Both the position numbers and the translations under genes were made by a program. The notes under the pieces are model-generated. The model did no database searches. It was not told the DNA's origin and saw nothing but the letters and a program-made list of their open reading frames with translations. Positions 9,971 to 22,099 of a DNA stretch of 64,000 nt are shown here, in pieces (positions within the stretch are counted from its first letter, which is position 1; each line of letters begins with the position of its first letter). This stretch comes from Cephalopachus bancanus (Eukaryota; Chordata; Mammalia; Primates; Tarsiidae). The stretch covers positions 3,984,501 to 4,048,500 of the forward strand of contig JAPVLO010000161.1 in assembly GCA_027257055.1 (NCBI GenBank). The letters run 5' to 3'.

Positions 9971-10518
9971 GTCTGTGGTGGATGAGCTCTGCTGGCCAGG
10001 GAGCCTCCAAATTCAAGGATAAAGAGGAGCCACTGAGGAAAGCCAGGAGCTGGAGCAGTGGGGTGCAGACAGCCTTGGGAACCATAGGGGTCTTAGGATC
10101 ACAACTTGCTTGCGCTGAGCACATTGCCCTTAGCTAAAGTTTTCAGATGCAGCTTTCCAATCGCAGTGCTGAAAGTTTAAAATTGAGAGTAATACTCACT
10201 CTTCCTTTTTCTTCCTCATATATGTGGAACTGTGTTCAGGAGCTTTTGAGTATGAAGTTTGAAAGATTCTGGGACTCCTTCACACTTGAAACCATGTACT
10301 ATTGCAGTCTTTTTCACCCTTTTTCATGTTATAGGGTCATATAGAAAAGAATAATAGAGTGTAGCATCTTGGGGAAATGGAGAGCCTTTGGGAGCTCCAT
10401 ATTGCTCTTCTACCAGGTTTCACCCAGCTGGCCTCGGGATGCGATCAGTATCTCATGACATATTAGTTGGAAAGCGCAAATATAAAGGAGGTTGAATAAA
10501 GCAGGTTGTTTTTGATGC

Positions 10519-11312
10519 TGTATTCATTTCCTCTTGCTGCTGTAACAAATTACCACAAACATAATGACTTAAAACAGCACAGGTTGGCTGGGTGCAGTGG
10601 CTCAAGCCTGTAATTCCAGCACTTTGGGAGGACGAGGTGAGAGGATTGCCTGAACCCATGGGTTTGAGACCAGCCTGGGCAACATGGTGAGATCTCATCT
10701 ATACAATAAAACAAAATAAAATTAGCCGGGCGTGATAGCCCACTCCCGTAGTTCTGGCTACTTGGAAGGCTGAGGTGGAAGGATCGCTGGAGCCCAGCAA
10801 GTCGACGCTGGGGTGGCCCTGAGCGTGCCACTGCACTCCAGCCTAGGCGACAGAGTAAGACTCCAACTCAAAAACAAACAAACAAGAAAACCAAAAACAA
10901 CAGCCCAGGTGTATTCTGTTACAGTCTAGAAGTCAGAAGACTGAAATGAGCCTTATGGAGCTAAATCAAGGCTTCGAGAGGGCTGGATCCTTCTGGAGGC
11001 TCTAGGAGAGAATCCATTTCCTTGTCTTTTCGGCTTCTGAGAGGCCACCTCCTTCCTTGACTCATGACTGTGTCACATCTCTCTTTGTCTTCTGCTCCCT
11101 TTATCAAGTGACCTTTTTCTTTGATGTTCTTGCTTCTCTTTTATAAAGGCGATTACATTTGAGGTTCATATGCATAAATCAGGATAATCTTCCCATCTTA
11201 AGATCCTTAACTTAGTCACATATGCAGAGTCCTTTTTTCCATTTAAGGTAATATTCACAGGTCTTGGAGATTAGGATGTAGATTTTTTGAGGGGGAGGAT
11301 GAGCCCTCACAA
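10519..11312 (-). mobile_element. MLT1-like LTR, antisense, split by an Alu
   Basis: It starts TGTATTCATTTCCTCTTGC, GCTGTAACAAATTACCACAA. After the Alu it resumes with AGTCTAGAAGTCAGAAG, GGAGGCTCTAGGAGAGAATCC and ends around AATATTCACAGGTCTTGGAG and GGATGAGCCCTC. The family call rests on remembered marker phrases. Confidence 0.65.
10586..10898 (+). mobile_element. Lineage-specific Alu, sense, full length
   Basis: It starts GGCTGGGTGCAGTGGCTC and ends GACTCCAACTC with an A/C-rich tail. A duplication AACAGC(A/C)CAGGT with one mismatch is at 10573-10584 and 10899-10910. It lies 616 bp downstream of the second exon, opposite in orientation to the Alu at 9094. Confidence 0.93.
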
Positions 11313-11329
11313 ATACTCTGATTTTTAGA

Positions 11330-13130
11330 TGATCCCAGAGTTATAGTTCAGTATTTCCTGTGAGCTTTACTTGAGTGCCATGATGATGCTTAAGTCAGAA
11401 GAGTGGGAAAGTCCTGCTTATCCGGGTCTAGTTTTAGGGGTATGCTCATTGGTGTTGTGGGGAGAGCAAGATGGAATCATGGAATAGGAATGAGGGTTTT
11501 TTACAGATGGCCACAAAGTTCTTCATCAACTTACAAATTTGTGATGAACAGAAGTATGATTGTAAGACATTCTCTTATTTTTCTGCTCAAACTGAACGCT
11601 GAAAATTGCATTCAAGTAGAGGCACCTATGAGCAAATCTGTGCAACACAGAGGGTCATCTTTGGGGCCTATAACCTCCTTGATGGAATCATCTCATAGCT
11701 CAGTTCCCATCCCAACTGTTCATGCAGTGCTGCAGGGTCAGACTCTCAGCTGTCTGCAAATAATAGTGTCGACTCATCACTAAGGTATTACCTGAGAACC
11801 AAGTATAACCTTCAGGAATATTTGAACTTCCCTGGTGAGTGCCTGAAGACATGCTGACCTTCAAATCTTAAAGGGGTGATAGTCAAATGATGGACTCAGT
11901 AGACAGTAAGTTTCATATATTGGCCAAAGGATCCTCCCTGACACATGGGAGCCTGAATAGGCCAGGACAGATAACTGAATGAGGGTGTGACCCTAAGTGT
12001 TAGCAACAGAAGGAAAGAAGGGTACAGTGGGATGCTTCTAGATGCCCAGCAGATACCTGTAGTGGCTGACTCAGTATGTAAGTCACTAAGTGGAAAGTTA
12101 CCTTGTCTTTCATGAGTTATGGTAACATTAACAGATGATTAACATGCACTTTTAAAAAACCCAAGAAAATAGAGTCGTGATCATGAGTCATTAATATTGC
12201 ACGAATCTCTGATGTACAAAATAGAATCAAATGCCAATGATCTCTTTTTAATGTGTCTTAACTTATGAAATGCTTAATTTGTTAATAGTTGATGGGGATA
12301 TTTAATTGTAGGAAAGAATTTTTATGGTCCTTCTGGTATTATTAAGCAGATACAATGTGGTTTCTTAGACATCAGGATATGGTGCTTTCTCCTTCTCACT
12401 GTGATGCCAAAATTTTAATAGTTACAATTTTACTCTACTGAAGAATGGAATGAGAAGAACTTTTCAGAATACAAATAGCATTAGATTAGATGAGTCTTTA
12501 GGTACTGAGACTACCCAGTTGGCAACGTAATATAGGATTTGCATTCATGGAGTTTATATCCTTTCTGGTTTAGTTCTTCTCGTTTCTCCCTATATATCTT
12601 TTTTTCCCTCCTGCCTGGTAAATAGTTATTTTCCAAGGTTTTCTGTTTGTCCTCTGGTCTTCTTTGTCTACAGTAGACTTTCAGGTGTAGAGAGTGAGGG
12701 CAGGGGCCAAGTGTAAAGGTGAGGGGTAAGGGGACTGACGAGCACATGTCCCACCCTGGGAGGCTGGGGCTATCAGCCCCACACGATGGTGCCAGCACCA
12801 GTGGGGTCAGGTCCTCAGACTTTTAAGAAAGTCATAAATCTAGATCCTTTGTGAAGTCTCTTAACTTCCAAATGTTGACAATAAATCCCTCTTTTTCCAA
12901 ACTACAAGGACCTAATCACATGTTTCTAGACTGCATTTGACCACCTGGTCCCAGAACTTGATCTTGGCTCTGCACTTGACCCCTTGGAGGCCTCTGTAAC
13001 TCCCGGGAGAGCCTTAGCCCATACTTCTCACACTGGGAAGTATGTGGTATCATTGTAGGGCTGGAGAATTTGAGAGAAGCATCACTCAAGGCCATAGGAG
13101 CAACTTGACAAGACTTCCTGGAGCTTTATT
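11330..13130. other. Intron stretch with nothing recognised
   Basis: This is AT-rich non-repetitive sequence with scattered short open frames, the longest 126 codons at 11403-11783. None resembles a known protein and no splice-flanked coding pattern is visible. Confidence 0.6.
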
Positions 13131-13143
13131 AAACCTGTGGAGA

Positions 13144-13427
13144 GCCGGGCTCGGTGGCTCAACCTGTAATCCCGCGCCTTTGGGAGGCTGGGGTGAGTGG
13201 ATTGCCTAGCTCGCGGGTTCGAGACCCGCCTGGGCAGCAAAACCTCATCTCTACAATAAATCAAAAAATCAGCCGGGCATGGTAGCACATGCCTGTAGTT
13301 CCGGCTACTTGGAAGGCTGGGGCGGAAGGATCGCCGGAGCCCAGCAGGTCGAGGCTGCGGTGGACGGGAGCGGCCACTGCACTCCAGTCTGGGCAACAGA
13401 GTGAGACTCCAACTCAAAAGAAAGAAA
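13144..13427 (+). mobile_element. Lineage-specific Alu, sense, full length
   Basis: It runs from GCCGGGCTCGGTGGCTC to GACTCCAACTCAAAAGAAAG. The flanks carry CCTGTGGAGAG on both sides (13134-13144 and about 13430-13440). Confidence 0.95.
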
Positions 13428-13429
13428 AC

Positions 13430-15355
13430 CCTGTGGAGAGTCCCCTTCTGTCATCCCGTTGTGTGTTCACAGCCCTCTCTGCTGAGTTTCTTCTGTGTTA
13501 GAACTTTTGGAACATTGACCTAGCTCTTGCCTCTGTGTAAAGAAGGTCCCCAAATCTGTGTCTTAAGCCTTGATCATTCTCCAGGGTGACATCATTTCCA
13601 TTGTCACCTAAACAACCCTTCTCATGACCAGTGGATTTTATACGTTTGTTGAGTCAAGGACCTCTTCATTAATTTGATGAAAAGCATAGATCAGGTTCCC
13701 CTTGCATATAATTTCATGAGGTATATAGATGCCTCGAAGCCACTCTCCTATGGGGCTTAGGGTGTATATGATTAAACCATTGCTAGATATTTCTACTTGG
13801 CTCTCCTAGTTTCACAGTTGGATCCCCAGTGCCTAATGCGCACCTGGCACCTAATAGGTATGCCAAAAATATTTATGAAATGAATGGATGGATAAGTGGC
13901 ATCTGAGGCTCAGAAGAGAGGTTGGGGTTCACAAACAATTAGAAGGAGGATGAGATTTCCCCCAGAGATACCTTAGAGGGCGAGAAGGAAAACCCCACTA
14001 GTTCTAGGTCAAAGGGAGACTTTGTAAAGGAGGCTGTCGAGTAATGATGGTCAGAGAGGTAGGAAGAAAAACCGGTTCAAAAACCCAAGGCAACATTGTT
14101 GAAGAGATCCAATACCAAGAAGATGAAAAGCATCCTTTAAGCTTAAGCAATTGTCTCATTATAATCTTAGTGAATGTGTTTTAAGGGAGTAGTTGAGTCT
14201 GAAGGTAGATGGCGGTGGTAGTGAAATGAATGGGACAGGAAGATGTGGGGAGAGTGAATGCAGATGCTGCTTCTGAGATGTTTGGGGAAGACTTGGAAAA
14301 GAAAAAGCAGGGACAGAGCAGCAGGGTATAAGATCAAGTGACATGCACTTCTGAGAGTAGAAGAGACTGTGCATGTGCCTCTAGCACACTGAATAAATAG
14401 AACTCAGGGGGTATATTTATGAAACGCCTGTTGTTTTTGTTTCTTACTGTCCCATTTAACTTATTCACTGCACAGAGTCCTTCCCTTGTCCCCAGATGCA
14501 AACTCCAGCAGACCCCACGATGATTCTTATCACTCTTGGATAGAAGAAAAGTCCTAGAGTCACACTAAGTCGCAAACAGGCTTCAATTCCATTATTGAGA
14601 TTGTCCCATCTCATGTAGTAGTAAAAAACTGAACCTAATTTGAAATTAAAATCTCCTCCTGCCCACCACTGTGGTCTGCTTCTGGCTGACCATTTACAAT
14701 GGGCAAGTCCTTTTTTTTCCTTAACTCCCTCATGCATTTTTTTTCCCTAGTAGGTGTAGTGTCTGAACCCAGCAGGGTCCAATCGGGGAGGGAGAGAAAG
14801 GGAGGTAGGAGAATTTTTGTTTGATTGGGTTCTGGTTTACGATAGCTTTACACTCTCTGGACCAGCCGTGTTGAAGCTGATTCTTTCCTGGGATGCCTGG
14901 AAGGTTCTTCAAGTTCCTTAGTATGGGACGTGGGTAATCTAAACCTCCATGCTTCTTTCTGTACTAAGTGTGGACAGTGACTCCCTTCAGACACATTCCT
15001 CTCCCAAATTCCGCTGTCTCATCCTTAATAGTCAGCTAATCAGTTTTGTCAGTCTTTTGGACTTTTTTTTCATAATCCCTTTGAATACAACATCTATTGT
15101 CTGAATGTCTTCAGCCCCAATGAGGATAAGAAGAGACCTGTTTTAACCCAGTACAGATAACTGAATATGAACCAAGAAGAGAGAAAAGCTGAAGACAGAA
15201 AGGAAGCGGAGAACTGATTGGGAAAGAAAGACGTGAGACAAGGTGGACCATGGACACGAACAATGGTTTGGTCTTCAACAGCAAGAAGAGAGAGCTTGTG
15301 CTCTCTGACTCCTATTTTCCCTGTAAATGAGAAGGTGAAATCATTTATTAAGAAC
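13430..15355. other. Intron stretch with little recognised
   Basis: A short MIR/L2-like tail is possible near 13830-13895 (CAGTGCCTAATGCGCACCTGGCACC). The rest shows no gene or repeat that I can name. Confidence 0.5.
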
Positions 15356-15360
15356 GAGAC

Positions 15361-15617
15361 TGCGCCTTTGGGAGGCTGAGGTGAGTGGATTGCCTGAGCC
15401 CACGGGTTCGAGACCCACCTGGGCAGCAAGACCTCATCTCTGCAATAAATAAAAAAATCAGCCGGGTGTGGTAGCGCATGCTACTGGGTAGGCTGAGGTG
15501 GAAGGATCGCCGGAGCCCAGGAGGTCGAGGCTGCGGTGGCCAGGAGCGGCCACTGCACTCCAGTCTGGGCGACAGAGTGAGACTCCAACTCAAAAAAAAA
15601 AAAAAAAAAAAAAAAAG
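15361..15617 (+). mobile_element. Lineage-specific Alu, sense, 5'-truncated with internal deletion
   Basis: It starts inside the left arm at GCGCCTTTGGGAGGC. The right arm lacks the CTGTAGTTCCGG step (it reads GTAGCGCATGCTACTGG). It ends GACTCCAACTC and a ~27-base A tail. Confidence 0.9.
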
Positions 15618-16189
15618 AGGGAGAGGTAGGCCTTGGGTAAGGGCTGAAGAAGAATAGTAAAGGTCTGGAATCTTGGCTGAGAGGAATGGAAATAGGTGAG
15701 CTGACCAAGAACATAAAAAATAAGTGCTGGCTATTTTGAGGGCCCCAGAATAGAAATCCAACAAAATTTCCACGAGGATTAAAAAAAAAAAACAAGCCCA
15801 CAAAACTACTGTGAATTCAGTTGTGTTTCGACATAAACTCTAATTTTATTATTCATAACATTATGTACATATATGGGGGAAAGAGCTGCATAGATAAGAA
15901 TGAAGGATATCATTTATTTAGCCTGAAGGCACATAGGTTAGGTGTGCTGTGAATTCATGAAAACCTAGTTTAGCTCTACAGCCTTCAGAGGATTATAGCT
16001 CACACCTTGGAAACTGCTGATCTCCAAGTTCTTTCCAGCTGTAAAAGCCCAGGACTTTTCCACAAGAGGGCAGGATCTGAAGTGTCATAGATGGGACATT
16101 TTCCAACACGCTGCTTTCGGGGCACTGGCTAAAAGCTGAGTCAGGCATCTTCTGTGAGGTGACAGTGGTTCCCTCCTGCTCTATGTTAG

Positions 16190-16330
16190 TGGCTCTGTAA
16201 TTAGTGGCATTACTCATTAATAACTAATTAAAGCTGATGATTAACAATTAGCAATGCTTATTCCAACATATAATTTGATAATAAATTATTAGGTACAGTA
16301 ACTGTTAGAGCTTATTAGACTCATTTACTT
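16190..16330. promoter_or_regulatory. AT-rich ATTA-motif cluster, candidate enhancer
   Basis: In about 130 bp there are many TAATTA/ATTA cores: GTAATTAGTGG, CATTAATAACTAATTAAAG, GATTAACAATTAGC, AATAAATTATTAGG. No repeat family is recognised. This density of homeodomain-type sites suggests regulatory DNA but proves nothing alone. Confidence 0.3.
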
Positions 16331-16754
16331 GAAAGGGCTGCCCTGGGTATCATAGTTGCTGGAATCTCAAATTGTGTGTACAGATGTATATAAGAGGAGA
16401 AGGTTATTTTTTTTTCCTCCCTAGAGGAATATGGCTGGCTCACACAGAAGGAAAGGTTTAAGTGAAGAATCAGACTTTTTCAGACTTTAAAATAGAGATA
16501 TCTTTCCTAGGCATCAGCAAATATATTTCAGGAGCCAATTGTGTGCTCAGCTTTGTGGTAGGCATTTCCAGGGGGACAGTGTTGGTCAATGAAATGATCT
16601 TTCTTTCCTGAAGGAGTTTGCAGGCTGGCTGGTAACACAGGCTCAATGCAAGTGATAGCAGCTTGGCACAGGCTAGGGTGGATTCACAGGAGGGAGGGGA
16701 TTTTGTGATTGAAGTAGATGGAAAAGCTCATAAAAACCATAACTAAGCCTGGAA

Positions 16755-16850
16755 TGTTCTGTGTGCCAGGTATCGTTCTTGTGCTTGACACAGTACAAAT
16801 CCATTGATCCCTCATGCTGGCTCTATGAGACAAGTACTATTATCACTCCT
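16755..16850 (-). repeat. MIR fragment, antisense
   Basis: It reads CTGTGTGCCAGGTATCGTTC, then CATTGATCCCTCATGCTGGC and ACAAGTACTATTATCAC, in the order of a reversed MIR. Confidence 0.55.
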
Positions 16851-16989
16851 TCATGGGTTTTCTGTATGATAGTGGCCAATCACAGCATATTGTGGGTAAG
16901 GTCAGGCCGAAGACAGATTCTTATCCTTGGGTCTAGGAAAGAAGAGCTATTAAAGCAACCTAGCTCAGGAACCAAGTGAAAGTTGTCAT

Positions 16990-18000
16990 CTTTAGGAAGA
17001 GAAAAATCACAGTGAAAAAAGCTAGGCATTCTCCATCTTTTTTTTTCTGTTCCTGCTCTCCAAGTCTTCCAGTAACAGAGCAACAGCCTGCATGCTTTGG
17101 CCACCATGGAATCTGTGTTCTTAGGTTATTTACCCATTGTGTAAGCGAGCTTTAAAAATTTTTATCCATAAAAGCCATCCAGCATTTATAGGTGCATTGT
17201 TCCACTTGTAGAAAACCTCTATAGCAAAGCTCTTGGTCCCTTAGATGAAAAACCCTAATTATAAACTTTCTGAAGTTACAGCATGTGGTGTTGTAGATAA
17301 TCAAATGTTTCAGTTAATAGAATTCTACTACAGAAATAAGACATGGGGAGTTAGGCAGTTAAAAGTTAAAGAAAATCCACAAAACTCTGCTTGCTTTCTT
17401 TAGAAATCTTGTCTGGAGGAGTCCAGTTCATAGAAGGTGTTGGTCCAGTTGAGGGGATTCACATCACATCAGAAGAAGCATCATTGTGAACTATGCTCGG
17501 GAATAGGGGTTGACCATTTAGCGTTGTATTTGTACATCCTTCTGCTTCTTGAATATTTACTGATTCCTATCATGTATAAACCTATCTCTAAGCAGTGTGG
17601 TGGACACTCTTCTTGTGTTTCAGTCCTCTTCAAATTTATTTGTGTTTACTTTTGAGACCCCAAATGCAAACTCTGAATGAAAATGACTGCTAGTGAAGCA
17701 ATCTGAGTTTGTCAGTCTGTAAGATTGTCTAATGGAAGACACATCCATTTCTTTAAAGCATTTGCTGTTTGCTCAGACAGTTCACTGGGAAGAATGCCTA
17801 AAAAGGATCACCATTGGTCAGGACCTTAAAGGAGCATAATCATCAACTTTGTCACTTCCTGAGGAAGTGGCAGGTGCAATTTACAAGGTGGCATGGAATG
17901 TTACACCCCAGTTGGTCTGCTCTGCATAGCAGTCCAGAGCTGACTGTTACCCTCCCACAGAACCTGAAGTATTTATAACTTCATGGCTGGGGGCAAGTGA
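16990..18000. other. Intron stretch with nothing recognised
   Basis: There are no open frames above about 75 codons, no exon-like signal and no repeat that I can name. Confidence 0.55.
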
Positions 18001-18004
18001 CTGC

Positions 18005-18345
18005 AAGTGTCAGCAGCATGTTGTGATAGAAAGGACATTGCCTGGATTCCAGAAAGCTGTTTTCTAGACTGGACTTGACCACTGACTTTGAGCTTCTGTT
18101 TACTTCCCTACGAAATGACAGATTTCTGATCAGATTTCTGATAGATGCATTTGAAGAGATGGCCTTAGATGCTTCATCTGTAAATGAGGACAATAGTAAT
18201 ACTATTGTCTGTAGTTTGTTGTGAGGATTAAATGAGATAATAAATGTGAAATGATTAAATGGTCCATGTCACATAGTTATTACTCTAAAGGTAATAGCTG
18301 TTGTTGCTGTTGTTCTAATTACTACTACTCTGTACTCTACAATAA
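18005..18345 (+). repeat. MIR, sense
   Basis: The order matches MIR: a body with GGATTCCAGAAAGC, then CTTCATCTGTAAATGAGGAC, TGTGAGGATTAAATGAGATAATAAATGTGAAA. The segment 18110-18170 carries a small local duplication (GATTTCTGAT twice). Confidence 0.75.
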
Positions 18346-19170
18346 CAAACCGTATTGCGATTTTGGAATCCTGTAACCTTTTTATTCTTATCTGGTTCAG
18401 TTTATGCAACCTAATGAATATGACAAATGACCTGAGCAATGGATTATCCCTGATTGAGTATCCCACACATGAAAGAACCCTAGGTGCTGACAAAAGGGAA
18501 GCATTTTTAATCCCAAAACATTTGCACAGAAAAATAAGGGACTCGCATCTTCCATGTAAGTCTCTTCAGAGAGCTGTTCCTTATAAAATGGGAGGGTTCT
18601 TACAGAATGGTGAACACACTGCTTTGGGGTGAAATACATGGTATTTCTTGACATCACCTAGGTACCATTCTACACCAGACTGGGTAGAGCAATATTTCTT
18701 TTTGCATGACACACTGATATTGCTGCTAGATTTCTTTCCTTTGGAAGCAGAATTCCCAGGCAGTGCCCTGGAGCTAGAGCAATGTAAACTTTCTCTGGAT
18801 GACAAGCCAGAGACCCGACTCCATCAGCCAACATGCATGTGACAGCTCACAGCGGCAGGTAGGTTAATCTGAATAATGTCACAACGTCTCTTTGCCTCCC
18901 TTGCAAAGAGGTTCAGTGTTGTGGGCTGCCAAGGAACAGACACGTTTTATTTTTAATTTAAGCATTTTGTAAAAGGGAAGACATTTTATCTTTGAGTTAA
19001 ATGCCCAGTTCCTGAGTTATTGCGGGACATAAATAGGGAATCAACAGTCCCGTGAATTTTATCAAGTTAATCTGACAGCAGCAAGGCCTCAGAGGCTTCT
19101 AGTTGAAGCTAGTTGTACACCATTGTGAGGGATGGGAAGGAGTAGGCTCCAGACTTCATTTTGCCAGCTT

Positions 19171-19430
19171 TTTTTTTTTTTGAGTGGAATTCTCACTCTG
19201 CTGCCCAGGTTGGAGTGCAGTGGCACATTCATGAGATCCTTCCGCCTCAGCTTTCCAAGTAGCTGGAACTACAGGCATGCGCCACCACACCCGGCTAATT
19301 TTTTTATTTATCGTGGAGACAAGGTCTCGCCAAGTTTCCAAGCTGGTCTCGAACCTCTGGGTTCAAGCAATCCTTTCACCTCTGCCTCCCAAAGTGCTGG
19401 GATTACAGGCGTGAGCTACGGAACCCAGCC
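19171..19430 (-). mobile_element. Alu, antisense, with internal deletion
   Basis: It starts TTTTTTTGAGTGGAATTCTCAC. The right arm is shortened (GTGCAGTGGCACATTCATGAGATCC) and it ends GGCGTGAGCTACGGAACCCAGCC. The 13-bp duplication ATTTTGCCAGCTT is at 19158-19170 and 19431-19443 with one mismatch. Confidence 0.92.
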
Positions 19431-19848
19431 ATTTTGCCAACTTTAATCCTCCTTTCTAGATGATTCTGGGATTTCCATCTTCCATGCTTTCCTATATTTC
19501 TTCCTTCTCCTACCCTTTCTCCCTATTTATCTTTCTCCACTCTACCCTCAAAGCCTAAAAAGTAACTGCAGAAGATTATCAGATTGAGTTCAGAAAATAA
19601 CCTTTCCTCATTTCTTCCTCACTGCCTGTAACGGCTTTTTCTACAGTGCAGTTCAGAACTCTCTCCTTGTCTCCTGGCCCATCGGGTCCTCCGTGAATTA
19701 TTATCTACTAGTTGTTTTGAGGGGATTCTTTAAACAAGATGACTAAGATACATGTTATAACTTGTTCTCAAACCCAAACAGCCTCTTCCATTTACCCAGC
19801 TCTCTAGTGGCATTTGCTGGAGTTTTCATCCCCCAAGACAGGTGAGTT

Positions 19849-20150
19849 TTTTGTTTGTTTGTTTGTTTTTTGAGTTGGAGTCTCACTCCGTCATCCAGAC
19901 TGGAGTACAGTGGCACATTCCTGGCCACCACAGCCTCGACCTGCTGGGCTCCGGCGATCCTTCTGCCTCAGCCGTCCAAGTAGCTGGAAGTACAGGTGCG
20001 CGCTACCATGCCCGGCTAGTTTTTGATTTATTGGTAGAGACGAGGTCTCACCAAGTTGCCTGGGCAGGTCTCGAACCCACAGGCTCAGGCAATCCACTGG
20101 CCTCGGTCTCCCAAAGTGCTGGGATATAGGTTGATCCACCAAGCCCAGCT
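19849..20150 (-). mobile_element. Lineage-specific Alu, antisense
   Basis: The tail is (TTTG)n. Both arms are present, ending GATCCACCAAGCCCAGCT. The duplication ACAGGTGAGTT is at 19838-19848 and 20151-20161. It is the second of three antisense Alus in 1.6 kb. Confidence 0.95.
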
Positions 20151-20457
20151 ACAGGTGAGTTCTTATCAAGCCTTAACATTTGCACAATGTTGATTATGTT
20201 TGAGGCTGAATTTGGAGCATAGCACCTATCCATTTTCTCGTTTACTTTGTAAGAATACAAGAGCCCATGACTATTTCATTTCTCTTAGGTTGGGAGTTTT
20301 ATTTTAGAGTTTTGGAAGTCAATTATAAGTACTGATAGCAGAGCCTGCAGTGCCACATAATGAGCTATCAAAAGTCCGGCATACACAAATGACCATTTGC
20401 TGTTAACTGACTAGACACCATTTCCATCTTTCATCCTGTTGACCTGATACAGTTTTT

Positions 20458-20757
20458 TTGTTTTTGTTTTTGTTTTTGAGTTGGAATCTCACTCTGTTGC
20501 CCAGGATGGAGTGCAGTGGCACGCTCACAGACACCCCAACCTCGACCTGCTGGGCTCCAGCAAGCCTTTCATCTCTGCCTTCCAAGTAGCCAGAACTACA
20601 GGTGCAACCTGCCACGCCCAGCTAATTTTTGATTTATTGTAGAGACAAGGTCTCGCCAAGTTGCCCGGGCTGGTCTCGAACCATGGGCTCAGGCAAGCCA
20701 CTCGCCTCAGTCTCCCAAAGTGCTGGGATTACACGCTGAGCCACCGAGCCCAGACTC
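20458..20757 (-). mobile_element. Lineage-specific Alu, antisense
   Basis: The tail is (TTTTTG)n. The element ends GCTGAGCCACCGAGCCCAGACTC. The duplication ATACAGTTTTT is at 20447-20457 and 20759-20769. Confidence 0.95.
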
Positions 20758-20769
20758 AATACAGTTTTT

Positions 20770-21667
20770 AAGGCTGTAGAAGTGTTATGCAGACTTTCCC
20801 AAAGTAGGAAAATTTAGGCTGGCACCTTGCAGTATCTATTTGGAGTTTCAGGTCATAGTCTTTACTTTTTTTTTTTTTTCCTGCCAACATGACTCTAAAA
20901 ATAGCTTCTGCTACCAGAACACAGGCAGTCAGGGGCGGTCGACTTCATTTTCTCCTAGAATTTTAGGATCCTGTGTCATTAAATCATTTCAGTAGTATAT
21001 CCTCATAGTTGCAGAGAGGTTGTGACAAGCTTGCTTAACTATTATGAATAGCCTAACTACCAGTCGTGCTTGATAGAGCAGTGGCCCTTCAAAGCCCTTT
21101 GAGAACAGGCAGTGTGTGAAGCCTGGGAAACCTCACCTGATCGGGAGGCCCTTTATTAGACTTGGTAGGATGTTCAAGTCAGTATTTTGGAGTTTAACTT
21201 CTGTGCGTGATGTTCAATGGACTCCCAGGATCCTAAGAAGTTCAACTTAAAGGATAGAGGAGAGAAATGTTTCTTGAGTGTCTTTTGTTAACACTGAACT
21301 TCTGACTACAGCTTACGTGATGACTGCAGGAGGTTTTGGCTTGCGGGGTGAGCCATTTCCATGTGGTCAGCAAATCTGAAACTTCAGTTGCATGGATAGG
21401 CTCTGAGAATGAGTCAGGACAAGTTAAAACTCTTCACTTTAGAGGTCAGTTTCATCTTGAATTCACCTTAGTCTAGTTTGGGAACTTCGGTCATCCCTCT
21501 GGAAAGGCTCAGTCCCTTCGGGAAAGAATGCTCCGCCTCTGTGTTTTCTCAGTTCTTTGCCTTCTGCCTCATCCCAGCTTTCCTAGGATGGCTTCTGGGT
21601 CTGTAGGGACAGGTAAGGTTTGTTCCACCAAGTGGAAGCATCGGAGTCTTTGCATGTGGTGTTTCTC
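20770..21667. other. Intron stretch with nothing recognised
   Basis: It is mixed-composition sequence with a T run near 20867-20879. No gene, exon signal or nameable repeat is seen. Confidence 0.55.
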
Positions 21668-22099
21668 TGATATCGTTTAGATATTTGTCCCCTGTCAATC
21701 TTCTGTTGAAATGTGATCACCAGTGTTGGAGGTGGGGCTTCACGGGAGGTGTTTGGGTCATGGTGGGGGGTGGGGGTGGACATCTCATGAGTGGATTGTT
21801 GCCATCCCCTAAGGTAATGAATGAGTTCTTGCTCGGTTCATTCACTGGAGAGCTGGTTGTTTAAAAGAGCCTGGCACCTCCCTCCCCTCTTTTTCTTTCT
21901 TCCTTTCTCTCACCATGTGATGCCCGATCTCCTCCTCCTTCGGCCATGATTGGAAACTTCTTGAGGTCTTCTCCAGAAGTAGATGCTGGCGCCATGCTTT
22001 TTGTACAGCCTGCAGAACCTTGAGTCAAACAAACCTCTTTTCTGTATAAATTACTCAACCTCAGGTATTCCTTTATAGTAGTACAAATGGAGTAACACA
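21668..22099 (+). mobile_element. MST/MaLR-type solo LTR, sense
   Basis: It starts TGATATCGTTTAGATATTTG. It then has GTTGAAATGTGATCACCAG, GGAGGTGGGGCTTCACGGG, CACCATGTGATGCC, TATAAATTACTCAACCTCAGG and ends near GGAGTAACACA. This is the expected order of an MST/THE1-like LTR. No internal genes are attached. Confidence 0.8.

Noticed and set aside
9696..10022. An ATG-started 108-codon gene around the second exon
   Set aside because: The ATG at 9696 and the tail after 9970 are intron read-through. The acceptor and donor bound the true exon at 9773-9970.
13144..13427. tRNA gene suggested by GGTTCGAGACCC B-box sequences
   Set aside because: The B-box belongs to the Alu left arm (7SL-derived pol III promoter). 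There is no cloverleaf.
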